Positions 1-9,190 of a stretch of DNA of 33,654 nucleotides are shown here, one piece after another. A program made the position numbers and the translations under genes. The notes below the pieces were generated by a model, which was given only the letters and a program-made list of their open reading frames with translations, had not been told where the DNA came from and searched no databases. Source of the DNA: Armatimonadota bacterium (lineage in GTDB: Bacteria > Armatimonadota > Armatimonadia > Armatimonadales > Capsulimonadaceae); assembly GCA_025354405.1 (NCBI GenBank), contig JANXMY010000221.1, positions 1-33,654 of the forward strand. Reading direction: 5' to 3'. Each line of letters starts with the position of its first letter. The first letter of the stretch is position 1.

Positions 1-528
1 GGCGGACGGCTGATCTACTTTGAAGGAACCTATGTGGACACCTATTCCGGCGTGACCGATTTGGTGCCCCGCTACAACTACAATCAGCTTATGTACCGTC
101 TGGCTCTGGACGATAAACGCCTCGCTCTGCCGTCGCCGGTCTATGCCGTGAAACGTCAGGACGCAACGATGGCCTATCAGATGCGTGAGCAGATCGAAGC
201 GGCTGGCACATGGCCGAATGTCCAGTCCATCCTTTTCTACGCGGTCGCCGCGGCACGTTCGCATGCAGGCCTGATCGCCCTATACGATGGGGCAGCCACT
301 CCGGCTTTTTATGCTCTGCCGGCCATACCCACACCGACGGAGAAAGCTTCGCCCTCAGTCGTCCCGCTGTACGAATACAAAGATAGCTCAGGAAAACACT
401 GGTATTCCACTCAAAGCGATGCCGTATTCGGCAAAGCAATACGTTCCCAGCAGCCGATCTGCCGCGTCTGGCGAAACCCCTCTTCCGTCCTTGCATTGGA
501 CTACGGTGCGAAGCCAGCGGATCAGTAG
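1..528 (+). CDS. C-terminal part of an unidentified protein (5' end outside the window)
   Basis: The reading frame is open from base 1, with residues [17 protein letters not shown] before the first possible GTG at 34, so this is the tail of a longer protein and 34 is not a real start. About 175 residues are visible. The first part ([15 protein letters not shown], then LPSPVY) looks like the closing strands of a beta-propeller-like or DUF4185-like secreted protein; I recognise the style but cannot name the family. The last 60 residues contain [16 protein letters not shown], which resembles the YRFYN...HFYT repeat of DUF5648-type modules. No catalytic motif is visible. It ends 225 bp before the GH43 gene on the same strand. 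Function unassigned. Confidence 0.7.
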   Translation, partial: GGRLIYFEGTYVDTYSGVTDLVPRYNYNQLMYRLALDDKRLALPSPVYAVKRQDATMAYQMREQIEAAGTWPNVQSILFYAVAAARSHAGLIALYDGAATPAFYALPAIPTPTEKASPSVVPLYEYKDSSGKHWYSTQSDAVFGKAIRSQQPICRVWRNPSSVLALDYGAKPADQ

Positions 529-578
529 CATAGGAATCAGAATGGCAATACGGCTTCGAGATATCGCACGTAATGGCG

Positions 579-631
579 CGAGGTGCTTCCGAGGCGAGAG
601 GGAAGGCGTCGTCCCGCAGGCAAGCACCTCG
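579..631. repeat. 10-bp perfect inverted repeat in the gap before the GH43 gene
   Basis: CGAGGTGCTT at 579-588 is repeated as its exact reverse complement AAGCACCTCG at 622-631, with a 33-nt loop that itself holds a GGGA/TCCC pairing. It sits in the 225-bp gap 529-753, where I see no other gene. There is no T-run after either arm, so it does not look like an intrinsic terminator. It could be a structured leader of the GH43 transcript or a remnant of an intergenic repeat. Confidence 0.45.
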
Positions 632-753
632 GATTTGCACTGGCATTTCGCAGCCACTCAGGACGATCTCGATGCCGTTCCAGAAAATGCGATTTCCCCC
701 ATCAATTTTTGCAGCGTGACTCTTCAAATCCCAATTTCACTCACTGAGGCCCT

Positions 754-1680
754 ATGTCCCAAAATCCTATCGCACCGCGTATGAGCGGCAATCCTTTGTT
801 TCCCGGATGGTATGCCGATCCGGAGCTCCACTACTTCGATGGGCGCTACTATCTTTACCCTACGACGTCGTCGAACCCTTATACGACCGCTTCGTTTGAG
901 TGCTGGTCGTCTGCCGACCTTACCGACTGGCGGAATGAAGGCGTTATTCTGAACTTCGCGGATGTCGCCTGGTCCACAAACTACGCCGCCTGGGCACCCT
1001 CGTGCGCCCGATCCCCCCACGACGGAAAATACTACTTCTACTTCTCCGCGGGTGACGGAGCCGGCCTGGGCGTTGCCGTATCCGACAGTCCCGCCGGTCC
1101 GTTCAGAGACGCCATCGGTCGGCCGCTGGTGGGTTACTACCCGCATGGGGCACAGCCCATCGATGCTCACTGCTTTGTGGACGATGACGGGCAGGCGTAT
1201 CTATACTTCGGTGGACATGGGGTCTGCGTGGTCGCACCGCTCACACGAACGTTCTGCGCCATCAATCGCGATTTCCGAAATATCACCCCGTCGCCCGACT
1301 ATGTCGAGGGTCCGTTTATGGTCAAGCGGCACGGCCTTTATTATCTGATGTGGAGTGAAGGCGACTGGGGTGATAATTCCTACCGTGCCGCCTACGGGGT
1401 CTCGGACAACCCCTACGGACCGTTTGAATATGGAGGCCGTATCCTGGAAAGCCAGCCGGATGTCGCAAATTCTGCAGGGCACCATTCCGTGCTAAAACTT
1501 CCAGGCACGGACGACGACTGGGTGATCTGTTACCATCGCCGCCCACTGGGCGAGACGGCCGCTGGCCACCGCGTTTCCTGCATTGAGAAGCTGGAGTTTC
1601 GAGCAGATGGCACCATTGCCCAGGTAGTGCTGACACATATCGGCGTCAAGGCACACCCCGCGGCTGCAGACTCAGATTGA
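754..1680 (+). CDS. Glycoside hydrolase family 43 enzyme, cytoplasmic
   Basis: A 308-residue single-domain five-bladed beta-propeller glycosidase of the GH43 type (arabinofuranosidase / beta-xylosidase / galactosidase activities in the family). The three expected acidic residues are in context: D22 in GWYADPE (general base), D137 in QPIDAH (pKa modulator) and E185 in YVEGPF (general acid). HH at 243-244 and YHR at 260-262 match late-blade motifs. There is no signal peptide, so it should act on imported oligosaccharides. ATG 754 has a weak TGAGG four bases upstream; ATG 781 is a possible alternative, since homology begins only around residue 12. It ends 8 bp from the convergent LysR gene. Substrate cannot be read from sequence; in this context arabinosyl or xylosyl side chains of pectin are plausible. 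Confidence 0.9.
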   Translation: MSQNPIAPRMSGNPLFPGWYADPELHYFDGRYYLYPTTSSNPYTTASFECWSSADLTDWRNEGVILNFADVAWSTNYAAWAPSCARSPHDGKYYFYFSAGDGAGLGVAVSDSPAGPFRDAIGRPLVGYYPHGAQPIDAHCFVDDDGQAYLYFGGHGVCVVAPLTRTFCAINRDFRNITPSPDYVEGPFMVKRHGLYYLMWSEGDWGDNSYRAAYGVSDNPYGPFEYGGRILESQPDVANSAGHHSVLKLPGTDDDWVICYHRRPLGETAAGHRVSCIEKLEFRADGTIAQVVLTHIGVKAHPAAADSD

Positions 1681-1688
1681 GAGAAAGA

Positions 1689-2582
1689 CTACGACAGCAG
1701 CTTGAAAAAGGCGTGGGCGGCTTCGCTTTCCGACTTGCCGCGCAGACGCACGATATGCAGCGGCCGCTCAATGCGGAGGTTGGAAATGGCAACGACCTGG
1801 AGCAGGCCCGCGGCAAGTTCCGTACTCAGCGCCAGCCGGGAAATAATTGCTACGCCCAGGCCTGCGGAGACAGCCCGCTTGATGGCTTCGGTACTGCCCA
1901 GCGACATCGTCGGATGAACCACGACTTTCTGCTGGGCCAGTGCCCGCTCGACGACTTCGCGTGTCCCCGAGCCGGTCTCACGCATCAGAAACGGCTCCGC
2001 GCAGAACTGGGCTGCCGTCAGCCCCTTCTCTTTCAGCAGCCGGTGACCGGGCGGCACCACGGCCACCAGTTCATCCCAGTGGAATATCTCCGCATCTAAA
2101 TCATCCAATTCGTTCTTCGCTTCGCCGATCTCGACAAATCCCTCCGTCAGTGCAACGTCGAGCGCATTCTCGCGGAGCTTTTGCTGGATCACTTGTGTGT
2201 TCGCAATCTCCAGCTCAAGATCAATGCCCGGATAGAGCTTGCGGTACGCCCCCAGGATTTCCGGCAGAAGATAACCCCCGATGGTGAGGCTCGCCCCCAC
2301 CCGAAGGCTGCCCTGAGACAACCCTTTTAATTCTGCGATGGCCCGCTCCGCATCGGCTTCAACGGCAAACAAGCGGCGTGCATATCCTGCCAGTACCTCA
2401 CCGGCCTGTGTCAGCCGGACCCCGCGCGGGAGGCGATCAAAAAGCTTCAGGCCAAGCGCGGCCTCAAGCTCCCTGACTTGTTTGGAAACTGCCGGCTGGC
2501 TCACACATAACCGCTCTGCACCTCGGCTCACACCGCCCGCTTCCGCTACGGCATGAAACACCGCTAAATGGTTCAGGTTCAT
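1689..2582 (-). CDS. LysR-family transcriptional regulator, YeiE/CysB-like
   Basis: 297 residues, normal LysR length. Residues 1-60 form the winged helix-turn-helix (AGGVSRGAERLCVSQPAVSKQ recognition region, then LFDRLPRGVRLTQAG), and residues 90-295 form the two-lobed effector domain beginning LRVGASLTIGGYLLP. It is divergently transcribed from a YeiH/UPF0324 membrane protein. This is the same arrangement as yeiE-yeiH in enterobacteria, so it most likely controls that neighbour and itself from the AT-rich 113-bp gap. No link to the sugar genes is visible. The effector is unknown from sequence; sulfur oxyanion-related ligands are suggested only by the family pairing. Confidence 0.93.
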   Translation of the reverse strand: MNLNHLAVFHAVAEAGGVSRGAERLCVSQPAVSKQVRELEAALGLKLFDRLPRGVRLTQAGEVLAGYARRLFAVEADAERAIAELKGLSQGSLRVGASLTIGGYLLPEILGAYRKLYPGIDLELEIANTQVIQQKLRENALDVALTEGFVEIGEAKNELDDLDAEIFHWDELVAVVPPGHRLLKEKGLTAAQFCAEPFLMRETGSGTREVVERALAQQKVVVHPTMSLGSTEAIKRAVSAGLGVAIISRLALSTELAAGLLQVVAISNLRIERPLHIVRLRGKSESEAAHAFFKLLS

Positions 2583-2620
2583 CGCGCTGCCCCCTCTTAA
2601 AGCATAACTTTTAGTTTACG

Positions 2621-2649
2621 CTGTCATCATAAATATGTATTTTTATTAT
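2621..2649 (+). promoter_or_regulatory. Probable yeiH promoter with overlapping LysR-type operator
   Basis: In the divergent gap, CTGTCA (2621-2626, 4/6 to the -35 consensus) and TATTAT (2644-2649, 5/6 to the -10 consensus) are 17 bp apart and point toward the YeiH gene. An AT-rich imperfect palindrome with arms ATAAA (2629-2633) and TTTAT (2642-2646) fills the spacer and reaches the -10, where a LysR protein would be expected to bind. Assigned by eye. Confidence 0.5.
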
Positions 2650-2695
2650 ACGTTAATTGGTGGGTAAAGTGTATTTAGCAAGAAAAGAGAAAACC

Positions 2696-3775
2696 ATGGT
2701 CGAATACATAGCTGTCGAAGATCAATCGGCAAACAGCAGAGAGGAGAAGCCGAATAATTCTTTGTCCCTCCCGGCGCGGCAGGCCCTCTTTCTCCTCGCA
2801 GCCGCCTTCTGCCTGTCGCCCTGGGCCTCCCCGCCAATTGCGCTGGCACTGGGAATGTTCCTGGCACTGACCGTCGAGAATCCATTTCATCAGATCAGCA
2901 AGCTCGCAGCCAAACACCTTCTGCAAGCCTGCGTCGTCCTTCTCGGCTTTGGAATGAACCTCGCAGTGGTGCTTCAGGCAGGGAAAAGCGGCATGGTTTT
3001 TGCCGCCGGCAGCATTGCCGGCACCCTCACACTCGGTTATCTCGTGGGGAAATGGCTCAAGATCAACCGCAAGACATCCGCACTTATCTCCGCCGGAACG
3101 GCAATCTGCGGCGGGTCGGCAATCGCTGCGGTCGGCTCGGTCATTGGGGCGGCGGAGGAGGAGATGACAGTCGCGATGGGCACGGTCTTTCTGCTGAACG
3201 CAGTGGCACTGTACGTCTTCCCAATTCTCGGCTATGCACTGGGGCTCTCGCAGACGCAGTTCGGCACCTGGTGCGGAGTGGCAATCCATGACATCTCCTC
3301 GGTAGTAGGTGCGGCCTCGCGATACGGCTTGCCTGCCCTCCAGACCGCAGCCGCCGTGAAGCTTTCGCGTGCCCTGTGGATTGTGCCCGTCGCCATTGCG
3401 GCGGCACTCGCCTTTCGTCGCCAAAACCCGGAAACTACTCCGGCTCCCATCGGCGGCTTGGCGGACACCACAGTCGGCTTCGACCCGCGGCAAACCCCGC
3501 TGAAGGCGCAAGGTAAGATTCAGATCCCCTGGTTTATCGGGCTGTTTCTGCTGGCATCGGTCGCCCGCAGCTTTGTACCCGGCGTCGCAAGCGCATCCCC
3601 TGCCCTCTCGCACCTTGCGACGACCGGGCTGACATTGACGCTGTTTCTGATCGGTGCGGGCATTTCACAGAAGACACTGAAGATGGTTGGCTGGAAGCCA
3701 ATGGCTCAGGGCATTCTGCTCTGGCTGGCGGTTAGCGCTGGATCGCTCCTGGTCATTCTGCAGGTAGTTCGTTGA
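2696..3775 (+). CDS. YeiH/UPF0324 family membrane protein (putative sulfate exporter family)
   Basis: About 359 residues from ATG 2696. The frame stays open back to a TTG at 2657, but the extra 13 residues are basic and poorly spaced from a ribosome site, while the AG-rich AAGAAAAGAG lies just before 2696. Around ten hydrophobic segments follow a short soluble N-terminus. The family signature GTAICGGSAIAAVGSVIGA is intact, as is the second conserved stretch CGVAIHDISSVVGAA. Annotation as a sulfate exporter is by family convention; the transported substrate is not established. A soluble loop of roughly 50 residues separates the last three or four helices. It is paired with the divergent LysR gene and not obviously linked to the sugar genes. 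Confidence 0.9.
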   Translation: MVEYIAVEDQSANSREEKPNNSLSLPARQALFLLAAAFCLSPWASPPIALALGMFLALTVENPFHQISKLAAKHLLQACVVLLGFGMNLAVVLQAGKSGMVFAAGSIAGTLTLGYLVGKWLKINRKTSALISAGTAICGGSAIAAVGSVIGAAEEEMTVAMGTVFLLNAVALYVFPILGYALGLSQTQFGTWCGVAIHDISSVVGAASRYGLPALQTAAAVKLSRALWIVPVAIAAALAFRRQNPETTPAPIGGLADTTVGFDPRQTPLKAQGKIQIPWFIGLFLLASVARSFVPGVASASPALSHLATTGLTLTLFLIGAGISQKTLKMVGWKPMAQGILLWLAVSAGSLLVILQVVR

Positions 3776-3812
3776 AGCGCTATCTGTTTTTTGCGAAGGC
3801 AGGAAATAAGCG

Positions 3813-3831
3813 TTTCTATTGCGAATAGGAA
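3813..3831. promoter_or_regulatory. Palindrome upstream of the GH106-like gene, possible operator
   Basis: CTATT-gcg-AATAG (3816-3828) is a perfect inverted repeat. Two further outer pairs (TT/AA) match after one mismatch, giving 7 of 8 pairs over 19 bp. It lies 41 bp before the TTG start of the GH106-like gene, in the 96-bp gap after the YeiH gene. A repressor site is plausible; no clear -35/-10 pair was identified beside it. Confidence 0.4.
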
Positions 3832-3871
3832 TGCCAGTTCTTAGTTTAGCAAGAGGTCATAGGTATTCAGT

Positions 3872-6800
3872 TTGAACGAGCTTTCCACGCAATTTATTAA
3901 CCCGTCGTCCGCATGGCGAGGCAAACCGTTTTGGAGCTGGAACGGAGAACTTCACGAGGAAGAGCTGCTGCGCCAGATCGAGATATTACAAGAAATGGGA
4001 ATGGGTGGATTCTTCATGCACTCACGGACCGGGCTGGTGACGGAATATCTGGGCGAGGAGTGGTTTCGACTGACCAATTCCTGTGCCGACGAGGCGGAGA
4101 AGCGCGGCCTGGAAGCCTGGCTCTACGACGAAGACCGCTGGCCCAGCGGGACCGCCGGCGGGGTCGTCACGGAAGAACCGGAATTCCGGAGCCGGTTCCT
4201 GTGCCTGGAGACCTTCCCTGGGACGCAGTGGGCCTGGCGTGACGGGCTCACGGCAGCGTTTTCCTGCCGCCTGGAGGGGTCAGCGTTCTTTGAATGCACG
4301 CGGATCTTCGCCGAGACGCCGCCGGACTCATATCGAGAGAAGACCGTGCTGGCTTTCCACGTCGAAGAGTCTAACCGATCCAGCTTCTACAATGGCAACA
4401 CCTACGTCGACACGCTCAACCCAGCGGCGACGGACCGCTACATCCAGCTCACCCACGAGCAGTACAAAGCCCACTGCGGAGACCGTTTGGGCCGGTCGGT
4501 TCGGGGCATCTTTACCGACGAACCGCACCGGGGGCCGGTCTTCAGCGGCTTCAGCCTGGACACCTCCAATATGCTCCGCATGACCCCCTGGACCGCGGCA
4601 CTCCCGGAACGCTTCTGCGAACAGTTCGGCTATGACCTTACAGACAAGCTGCCCGAGCTGTTCCTGCAGCCGGAAGGCCTCGCCGTCTCGCCGGTCAAAT
4701 GGCACTACATGGAACTGCTCCAGCAGATGTTCCTGAATAACTTCGCCCGGCCGCTCTTCGATTGGTGCAGTGCCAACGACATACTTTTAACTGGCCATGC
4801 CCTGCATGAGGACAGCTTGACCGCACAGGCCGCCATGCAGGGGTCGCTGATGCGCTTCTACGAGTATATGCACTACCCGGGCATCGACCTGCTGAGCGAA
4901 GGCAACCGCCACTTTCCAATCGTAAAGCAGCTCAGCTCTGCAGCGCGGCAGCTGGGGCAGAAATGGCTGCTTTCAGAGCTGTATGGCTGTACCGGCTGGC
5001 AGATGAGCTTCGAGAGTCACAAGCGTGTTGGTGACTGGCAGGCACTCTTCGGCATCAATCTGCGCTGTCATCACCTTTCCTGGTACACGATGGAGGGCGA
5101 AGCCAAGCGAGACTATCCCGGCAGTATCCTGCACCAGTCAGCGTGGTACAAGGACTATGGGTATGTCGAGACCTATTTCGCCCGGCTCGGCCTGCTGCTG
5201 GCGCAGGGTAAGCCCTGCTGCGATATATTGGTCATCAATCCCGTGGAGAGCGTCTGGTGCCAGATCTATGCCGGCTGGGCGGATGGCCTGTCGCCAAAGA
5301 CTAAGGAAGTTATCGCGCTGGAGAACGACTACTCCGAGCTGTCGTACTGGCTGATTAACGCCCACCTTGATTTCGACTATGGTGATGAAGAGATGCTCGG
5401 GCGTCTGAGCAGCATAGAGATCGGGAGCAGTGGCTGCCCGGTACTGCATGTCGGCCAGGCCTCGTACCGCGCGGTAGTGGTCGGTCACCTCTCGACAATG
5501 CGCTCCAGCACCGTCCGCCTGCTGTCCGAGTTTGCCGCCGCTGGGGGCAGTGTCCTCTTCGCCGGTGATCCCCCCCGCTATGTGGATGCCGTGCAGTCCA
5601 GTGCTCCGGCAGAGCTTGCAGACCTCGCTATTCGTCTGCCCTGGGAAAAGGCACCGATTACCGATGCCTGCCGCGAGGCGGTGCGCAATGATGTCCAGAT
5701 ACTGGATGCCGAGACAGGCATCTCACTTCCGCAGATCTCCTGCCAGATGCGCATCGACGGGGATAGCCTGATTTTGGCAGCGATGAATATGAGCGATAAC
5801 CAGCCCGTAGACGCAGCCCGGATATGCCTCCGGATTGCGACGGAAGACCTGGCCGCTGACGGTTTGCTGGTGGAAGAATGGGACTGCCGCACCGGGGCAC
5901 GTTACCGGGTGCCGTCACAAACTCATGGCAGCCAGATCGAGTTCATGATCGACTTTCCGCCATCCGGCGAGCGTGCGTTTCTCATCGCACCGGCGCCGAG
6001 CAGCGCTCTGGCTGAGAGACCACCCTATTTGGAGGCTGGCCGGGAGGCTGCCGAAGGTCCTTTTGAGTTTACGCTGGGCGAGGAAAATGTCTGCGTTCTC
6101 GACTTTGCACGGCACAAACTCGGCGACGGGATTTGGCAGGATAGCCTCGAAATTCTTCAGGTGGACCGTGCCGTGCGCCGCGCCCTTGAGCTGCCCCTGC
6201 GGAGCGGCGAAATGGTTCAGCCCTGGTTCAGCCGAAAGTATCTGCCTCCTCCACCGGTTCTGGCTTCCCTGACGTTGGAGTTCGACTTCGCTGTGGACTC
6301 CCAGCCGAATGACGCCATTTCCCTCTGCCTGGAGCGGCCCGAACAATGGCAGATTGCACTGAACGGCCGGGTGGTTCCGTCAGACGCATCGGGCTGGTGG
6401 GTAGACAAGGCCTTCCAAAAGATCGCCCTGCCGCGGGAGGCACTGGTGACAGGGGGCAACGTACTCACCCTCACCGGTAATTTTCATCAGGATATGAACC
6501 TTGAAGCCGTTTACCTGATTGGCGGCTTCGGGGTGCGCCTTGAGGGGAATCGTGCGGCACTGACCCAGCTGCCGGAGCGGCTGAGCGTCGGCGACCTGAC
6601 GGCTCAGGGACTACCCTTCTATGGAGGGTCAGTGTCCTACCTGGTCCCGATTCCAAGTCAAGCGCCGCTTTTCATAACCGTTCCGGAGTTTGAGGCCGCG
6701 TGCGTCAAAGTTGTGTCGCCGTACGCTCCCGCCGCGCTGATCGCCTGGCCGCCTTATCGCGCCGAGATCCTGCCCAAGGCGGCGGAGAATGGCCGAATCA

Positions 6801-6973
6801 CGCTGGAGGTAGTGTTAACACGCCGGAATACGTTCGGCCCGCTGCATCTTGTCCCCCTGCGGGCGGGTGCGTACAGCCCGGGGAGCTTCGTCACCGAGGG
6901 GGCGAGCTTCGCAGAGGAGTATCAGCTTTATCCCGCGGGCCTGCTCCAGGCGCCAGTTTTCTCCTGGACCTAA
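3872..6973 (+). CDS. Large GH106-like glycoside hydrolase (probable alpha-L-rhamnosidase), cytoplasmic
   Basis: 1033 residues starting at TTG 3872, with AGGT seven bases upstream. No in-frame ATG occurs before residue 43, which is already inside the conserved N-terminal block, so the TTG is the best start. The N-terminus has the block typical of GH106-like and related unclassified TIM-barrel enzymes: PFWSWNGEL (19-27), then GGFFMHSRTGL (45-55) and YDEDRWPSGTAGG (86-98). Candidate acidic catalytic residues are E217 in FTDEP and E369 in LLSELYG; this is inference. Residues about 770-890 form a beta-sandwich carbohydrate-binding-like module typical of the C-terminus. There is no signal peptide. 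Neighbouring rhamnose catabolic and GH78 genes favour rhamnosidase activity, but other exo-glycosidase activities are possible. Confidence 0.8.
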   Translation: MNELSTQFINPSSAWRGKPFWSWNGELHEEELLRQIEILQEMGMGGFFMHSRTGLVTEYLGEEWFRLTNSCADEAEKRGLEAWLYDEDRWPSGTAGGVVTEEPEFRSRFLCLETFPGTQWAWRDGLTAAFSCRLEGSAFFECTRIFAETPPDSYREKTVLAFHVEESNRSSFYNGNTYVDTLNPAATDRYIQLTHEQYKAHCGDRLGRSVRGIFTDEPHRGPVFSGFSLDTSNMLRMTPWTAALPERFCEQFGYDLTDKLPELFLQPEGLAVSPVKWHYMELLQQMFLNNFARPLFDWCSANDILLTGHALHEDSLTAQAAMQGSLMRFYEYMHYPGIDLLSEGNRHFPIVKQLSSAARQLGQKWLLSELYGCTGWQMSFESHKRVGDWQALFGINLRCHHLSWYTMEGEAKRDYPGSILHQSAWYKDYGYVETYFARLGLLLAQGKPCCDILVINPVESVWCQIYAGWADGLSPKTKEVIALENDYSELSYWLINAHLDFDYGDEEMLGRLSSIEIGSSGCPVLHVGQASYRAVVVGHLSTMRSSTVRLLSEFAAAGGSVLFAGDPPRYVDAVQSSAPAELADLAIRLPWEKAPITDACREAVRNDVQILDAETGISLPQISCQMRIDGDSLILAAMNMSDNQPVDAARICLRIATEDLAADGLLVEEWDCRTGARYRVPSQTHGSQIEFMIDFPPSGERAFLIAPAPSSALAERPPYLEAGREAAEGPFEFTLGEENVCVLDFARHKLGDGIWQDSLEILQVDRAVRRALELPLRSGEMVQPWFSRKYLPPPPVLASLTLEFDFAVDSQPNDAISLCLERPEQWQIALNGRVVPSDASGWWVDKAFQKIALPREALVTGGNVLTLTGNFHQDMNLEAVYLIGGFGVRLEGNRAALTQLPERLSVGDLTAQGLPFYGGSVSYLVPIPSQAPLFITVPEFEAACVKVVSPYAPAALIAWPPYRAEILPKAAENGRITLEVVLTRRNTFGPLHLVPLRAGAYSPGSFVTEGASFAEEYQLYPAGLLQAPVFSWT

Positions 6974-7003
6974 CCAGGGGTGGCGGGAGCAGGCCGGGGC
7001 CAA

Positions 7004-9190
7004 TTATCGAAGGAAGGCCTCATGCAAGCCGCCGTCCACGGCGATGACCTGACCGGTCGTCTTGCTCAGGCGGTCGGAAAGCAGCAGAAAGATCGCTTCC
7101 GCCTGATCTGCCGGAGTGATCGCAGTCTTCATCAGTGTCCGGTCGGCGTAGAAATTAGCGAGCCGGCTCTGCAGCAGATCATCGGCTTCTGCCTCAGAGT
7201 AGGGAAGGCCGTATTTGGCCAGGCTGGCGATGACACGGTCGCGTGGGAACATCGCACTGCCCTGGACGACCGTCGCCGGGGCAACACCGTTGACGCGCAC
7301 CAGAGGAGCCATCACGACGGCCAGCTCGCGAATCAGGTGGTTTGCAGCCGCCTTGCTCGTATCGTAGGCCACGCTGCCTTCCTTGCTGACGACAGCATTT
7401 GCGGATGTCGTGATGACCATTTTGCCGTTCAGCCCCTGCTGGTTCCAGATCGGGGCCGCTTCATCCGCGACCAGGTACGAACCCGTGACATTGATGGCAA
7501 ATGTCAGCCCCCACTTATCGTCGGGGATGTGGCCGCTCGTGTCCGGCGAAACGAAAATTCCCGCGGTGACGGCGACGGAGTCAAAGCCTCCGTAAGCCAG
7601 CGCGACTTCCTGCAGCGCCGCTTGTATGCTCTGACGGCTGGTAATGTCGGCCGCAATTCCAACCGCCTGCCCACAGCCTGAGATGCCACTGCCGGCGACG
7701 CCGATGCCCATGCCGACTTTGCTCGTGATTTCCCTGGCCGTGGCGGCAGCCGATTCCAGGTTCATGTCCAAACAGGCCACATGGGCGCCGTCCCGGACAA
7801 GCCGGTGCGCCAGCTCACGTCCAATTCCACTGCCTGCACCCACAATTGCCACGATCTGCCGGGCCAGCTCTTTTTCCGGCGGCATGCGCTGGAGCTTTGC
7901 TTCTTCCAGAAGCCAGTACTCGATATCGAACGCTTCCTGCTGCGGCAAAGCCACATATTCGTCGATGGCCTCTGCCCCGCGCATCACTTCCACCGCGCAG
8001 TTATAGAATTCCGCGGTCACGCGGGACTCGCTCTTATCTTTGCCCCAAGTGATCATGCCCAGGCCAGGGATGAGGATTACCGTCGGGTTCAGGTCACGCA
8101 TTGCCGGGGAATTTGGCCGCTTACAGGCTTCATAGTAAGCTGTATAATCATTTCGGTACTGGACTAAACCGTCAGCCAGCTTGGTTTTCAGCGCGTTGTC
8201 ATCTTCCGTCTGCGGGTCCCAGGCCACATACAGCGGTTTGATCTTGGTACGAAGGAAGTGGTCCGGGCAGCTTGTGCCCAGCTCCGCCAGACGCGGTGCA
8301 TCATGGCTGTTGACGAAGCGCAGGATCTTCTCGTCATCCTGAATGGTGCCTAAAAGCCGGTGGTTCTGGGAAACCTGTCCCCGGAGCCAGGGCAGAAGTC
8401 GTGCGAAGACGCCGCGCCGCTCCGCTTCCCCAAGGCTCTGGTATTTTGCGCCGCCAAATGTCTGGCACCCCTTGTCGCGGGCCTGGATATAAGCGGCTGC
8501 TTTTTCGATCAAATCCAGTGACAGATAGTAGCATTCTTTGTCATCGTCGGCCCAGTTAATCAAGCCATGCTGGCCTAAAATGACGCCCTGCGCACCGGGA
8601 TTATGGGCGTAGATTTTCTGAAGCTCCAGTCCCAGCTCGAAGCCAGGCCGCAGCCAGGGTGTGTGGATAATATCCGTGCCATAGATCTCGCGCGTCAGCC
8701 GGTCGGAGTTCTTAGACGCTGCAACAGAGATCACCGCATTTGGGTGCGTATGGTCGATATGACGGCGGGGCACGAACGAGTGCAGCGGGGTATCGATCGA
8801 AGAGGGTCGGGAATTCAGGTTAAACGTACACTGGGCGTACAGTCCGACCATGCGGTCTTCCGCTTCCGTCTTGGGGCCAGGCGTATCGCTCTGTGCATAA
8901 AGTCGCTGCAGGCCAAGCAACTTTTCCTGGTACAGCGAGGAGAAATTCGTGCGTCCCGCGGTTCGCAGATCGCCGCCAGAGCCTTTGACCCAGAGAACTT
9001 CGACGGGCTGGGCCGTCAGCGGATCGGGCTCGGTGATTTTGGCGGACGTATTTCCGCCGCCGGTGTTGGTAATGCGTCCGTCCGTTCCCAGCAGGTTGGA
9101 GCGGTAGACAAGGCGTCCCAGGGGATCAAGCGCAGCGGCTTCTTCATCGTCCCACAGGTCGCTGACAAATTGGTATTTCGGGTAGGTCAC
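7004..9190 (-). CDS. rhaEW: Bifunctional rhamnulose-1-phosphate aldolase / L-lactaldehyde dehydrogenase (RhaEW)
   Basis: 728 residues from GTG 9190, which overlaps the rhaB stop as GTGA. An open frame continues upstream to 9760, but that part only shadows rhaB. Residues 1-420 are a class II aldolase: GGGNTSAK near 44-51, zinc ligands H147 and H149 in RRHIDHTHP, and H208 in GQHGL. Residues 445-728 are a short-chain dehydrogenase: GAGSGIG (451-457), NVTG (567-570), S596 and the YDTSK motif (Y609, K613). The aldolase half splits L-rhamnulose-1-phosphate into DHAP and L-lactaldehyde; the SDR half oxidises lactaldehyde to L-lactate with NAD+. This fusion is known from Bacillus and several other phyla. 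It is last in the operon, so its lactate product feeds the LutABC proteins encoded upstream. Confidence 0.95.
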   Translation of the reverse strand: MTYPKYQFVSDLWDDEEAAALDPLGRLVYRSNLLGTDGRITNTGGGNTSAKITEPDPLTAQPVEVLWVKGSGGDLRTAGRTNFSSLYQEKLLGLQRLYAQSDTPGPKTEAEDRMVGLYAQCTFNLNSRPSSIDTPLHSFVPRRHIDHTHPNAVISVAASKNSDRLTREIYGTDIIHTPWLRPGFELGLELQKIYAHNPGAQGVILGQHGLINWADDDKECYYLSLDLIEKAAAYIQARDKGCQTFGGAKYQSLGEAERRGVFARLLPWLRGQVSQNHRLLGTIQDDEKILRFVNSHDAPRLAELGTSCPDHFLRTKIKPLYVAWDPQTEDDNALKTKLADGLVQYRNDYTAYYEACKRPNSPAMRDLNPTVILIPGLGMITWGKDKSESRVTAEFYNCAVEVMRGAEAIDEYVALPQQEAFDIEYWLLEEAKLQRMPPEKELARQIVAIVGAGSGIGRELAHRLVRDGAHVACLDMNLESAAATAREITSKVGMGIGVAGSGISGCGQAVGIAADITSRQSIQAALQEVALAYGGFDSVAVTAGIFVSPDTSGHIPDDKWGLTFAINVTGSYLVADEAAPIWNQQGLNGKMVITTSANAVVSKEGSVAYDTSKAAANHLIRELAVVMAPLVRVNGVAPATVVQGSAMFPRDRVIASLAKYGLPYSEAEADDLLQSRLANFYADRTLMKTAITPADQAEAIFLLLSDRLSKTTGQVIAVDGGLHEAFLR

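Noticed and set aside
2675-3613. 312-residue minus-strand frame opposite the YeiH gene
   Set aside because: Composition and lack of motifs mark it as shadow; the plus strand carries the UPF0324 signature.
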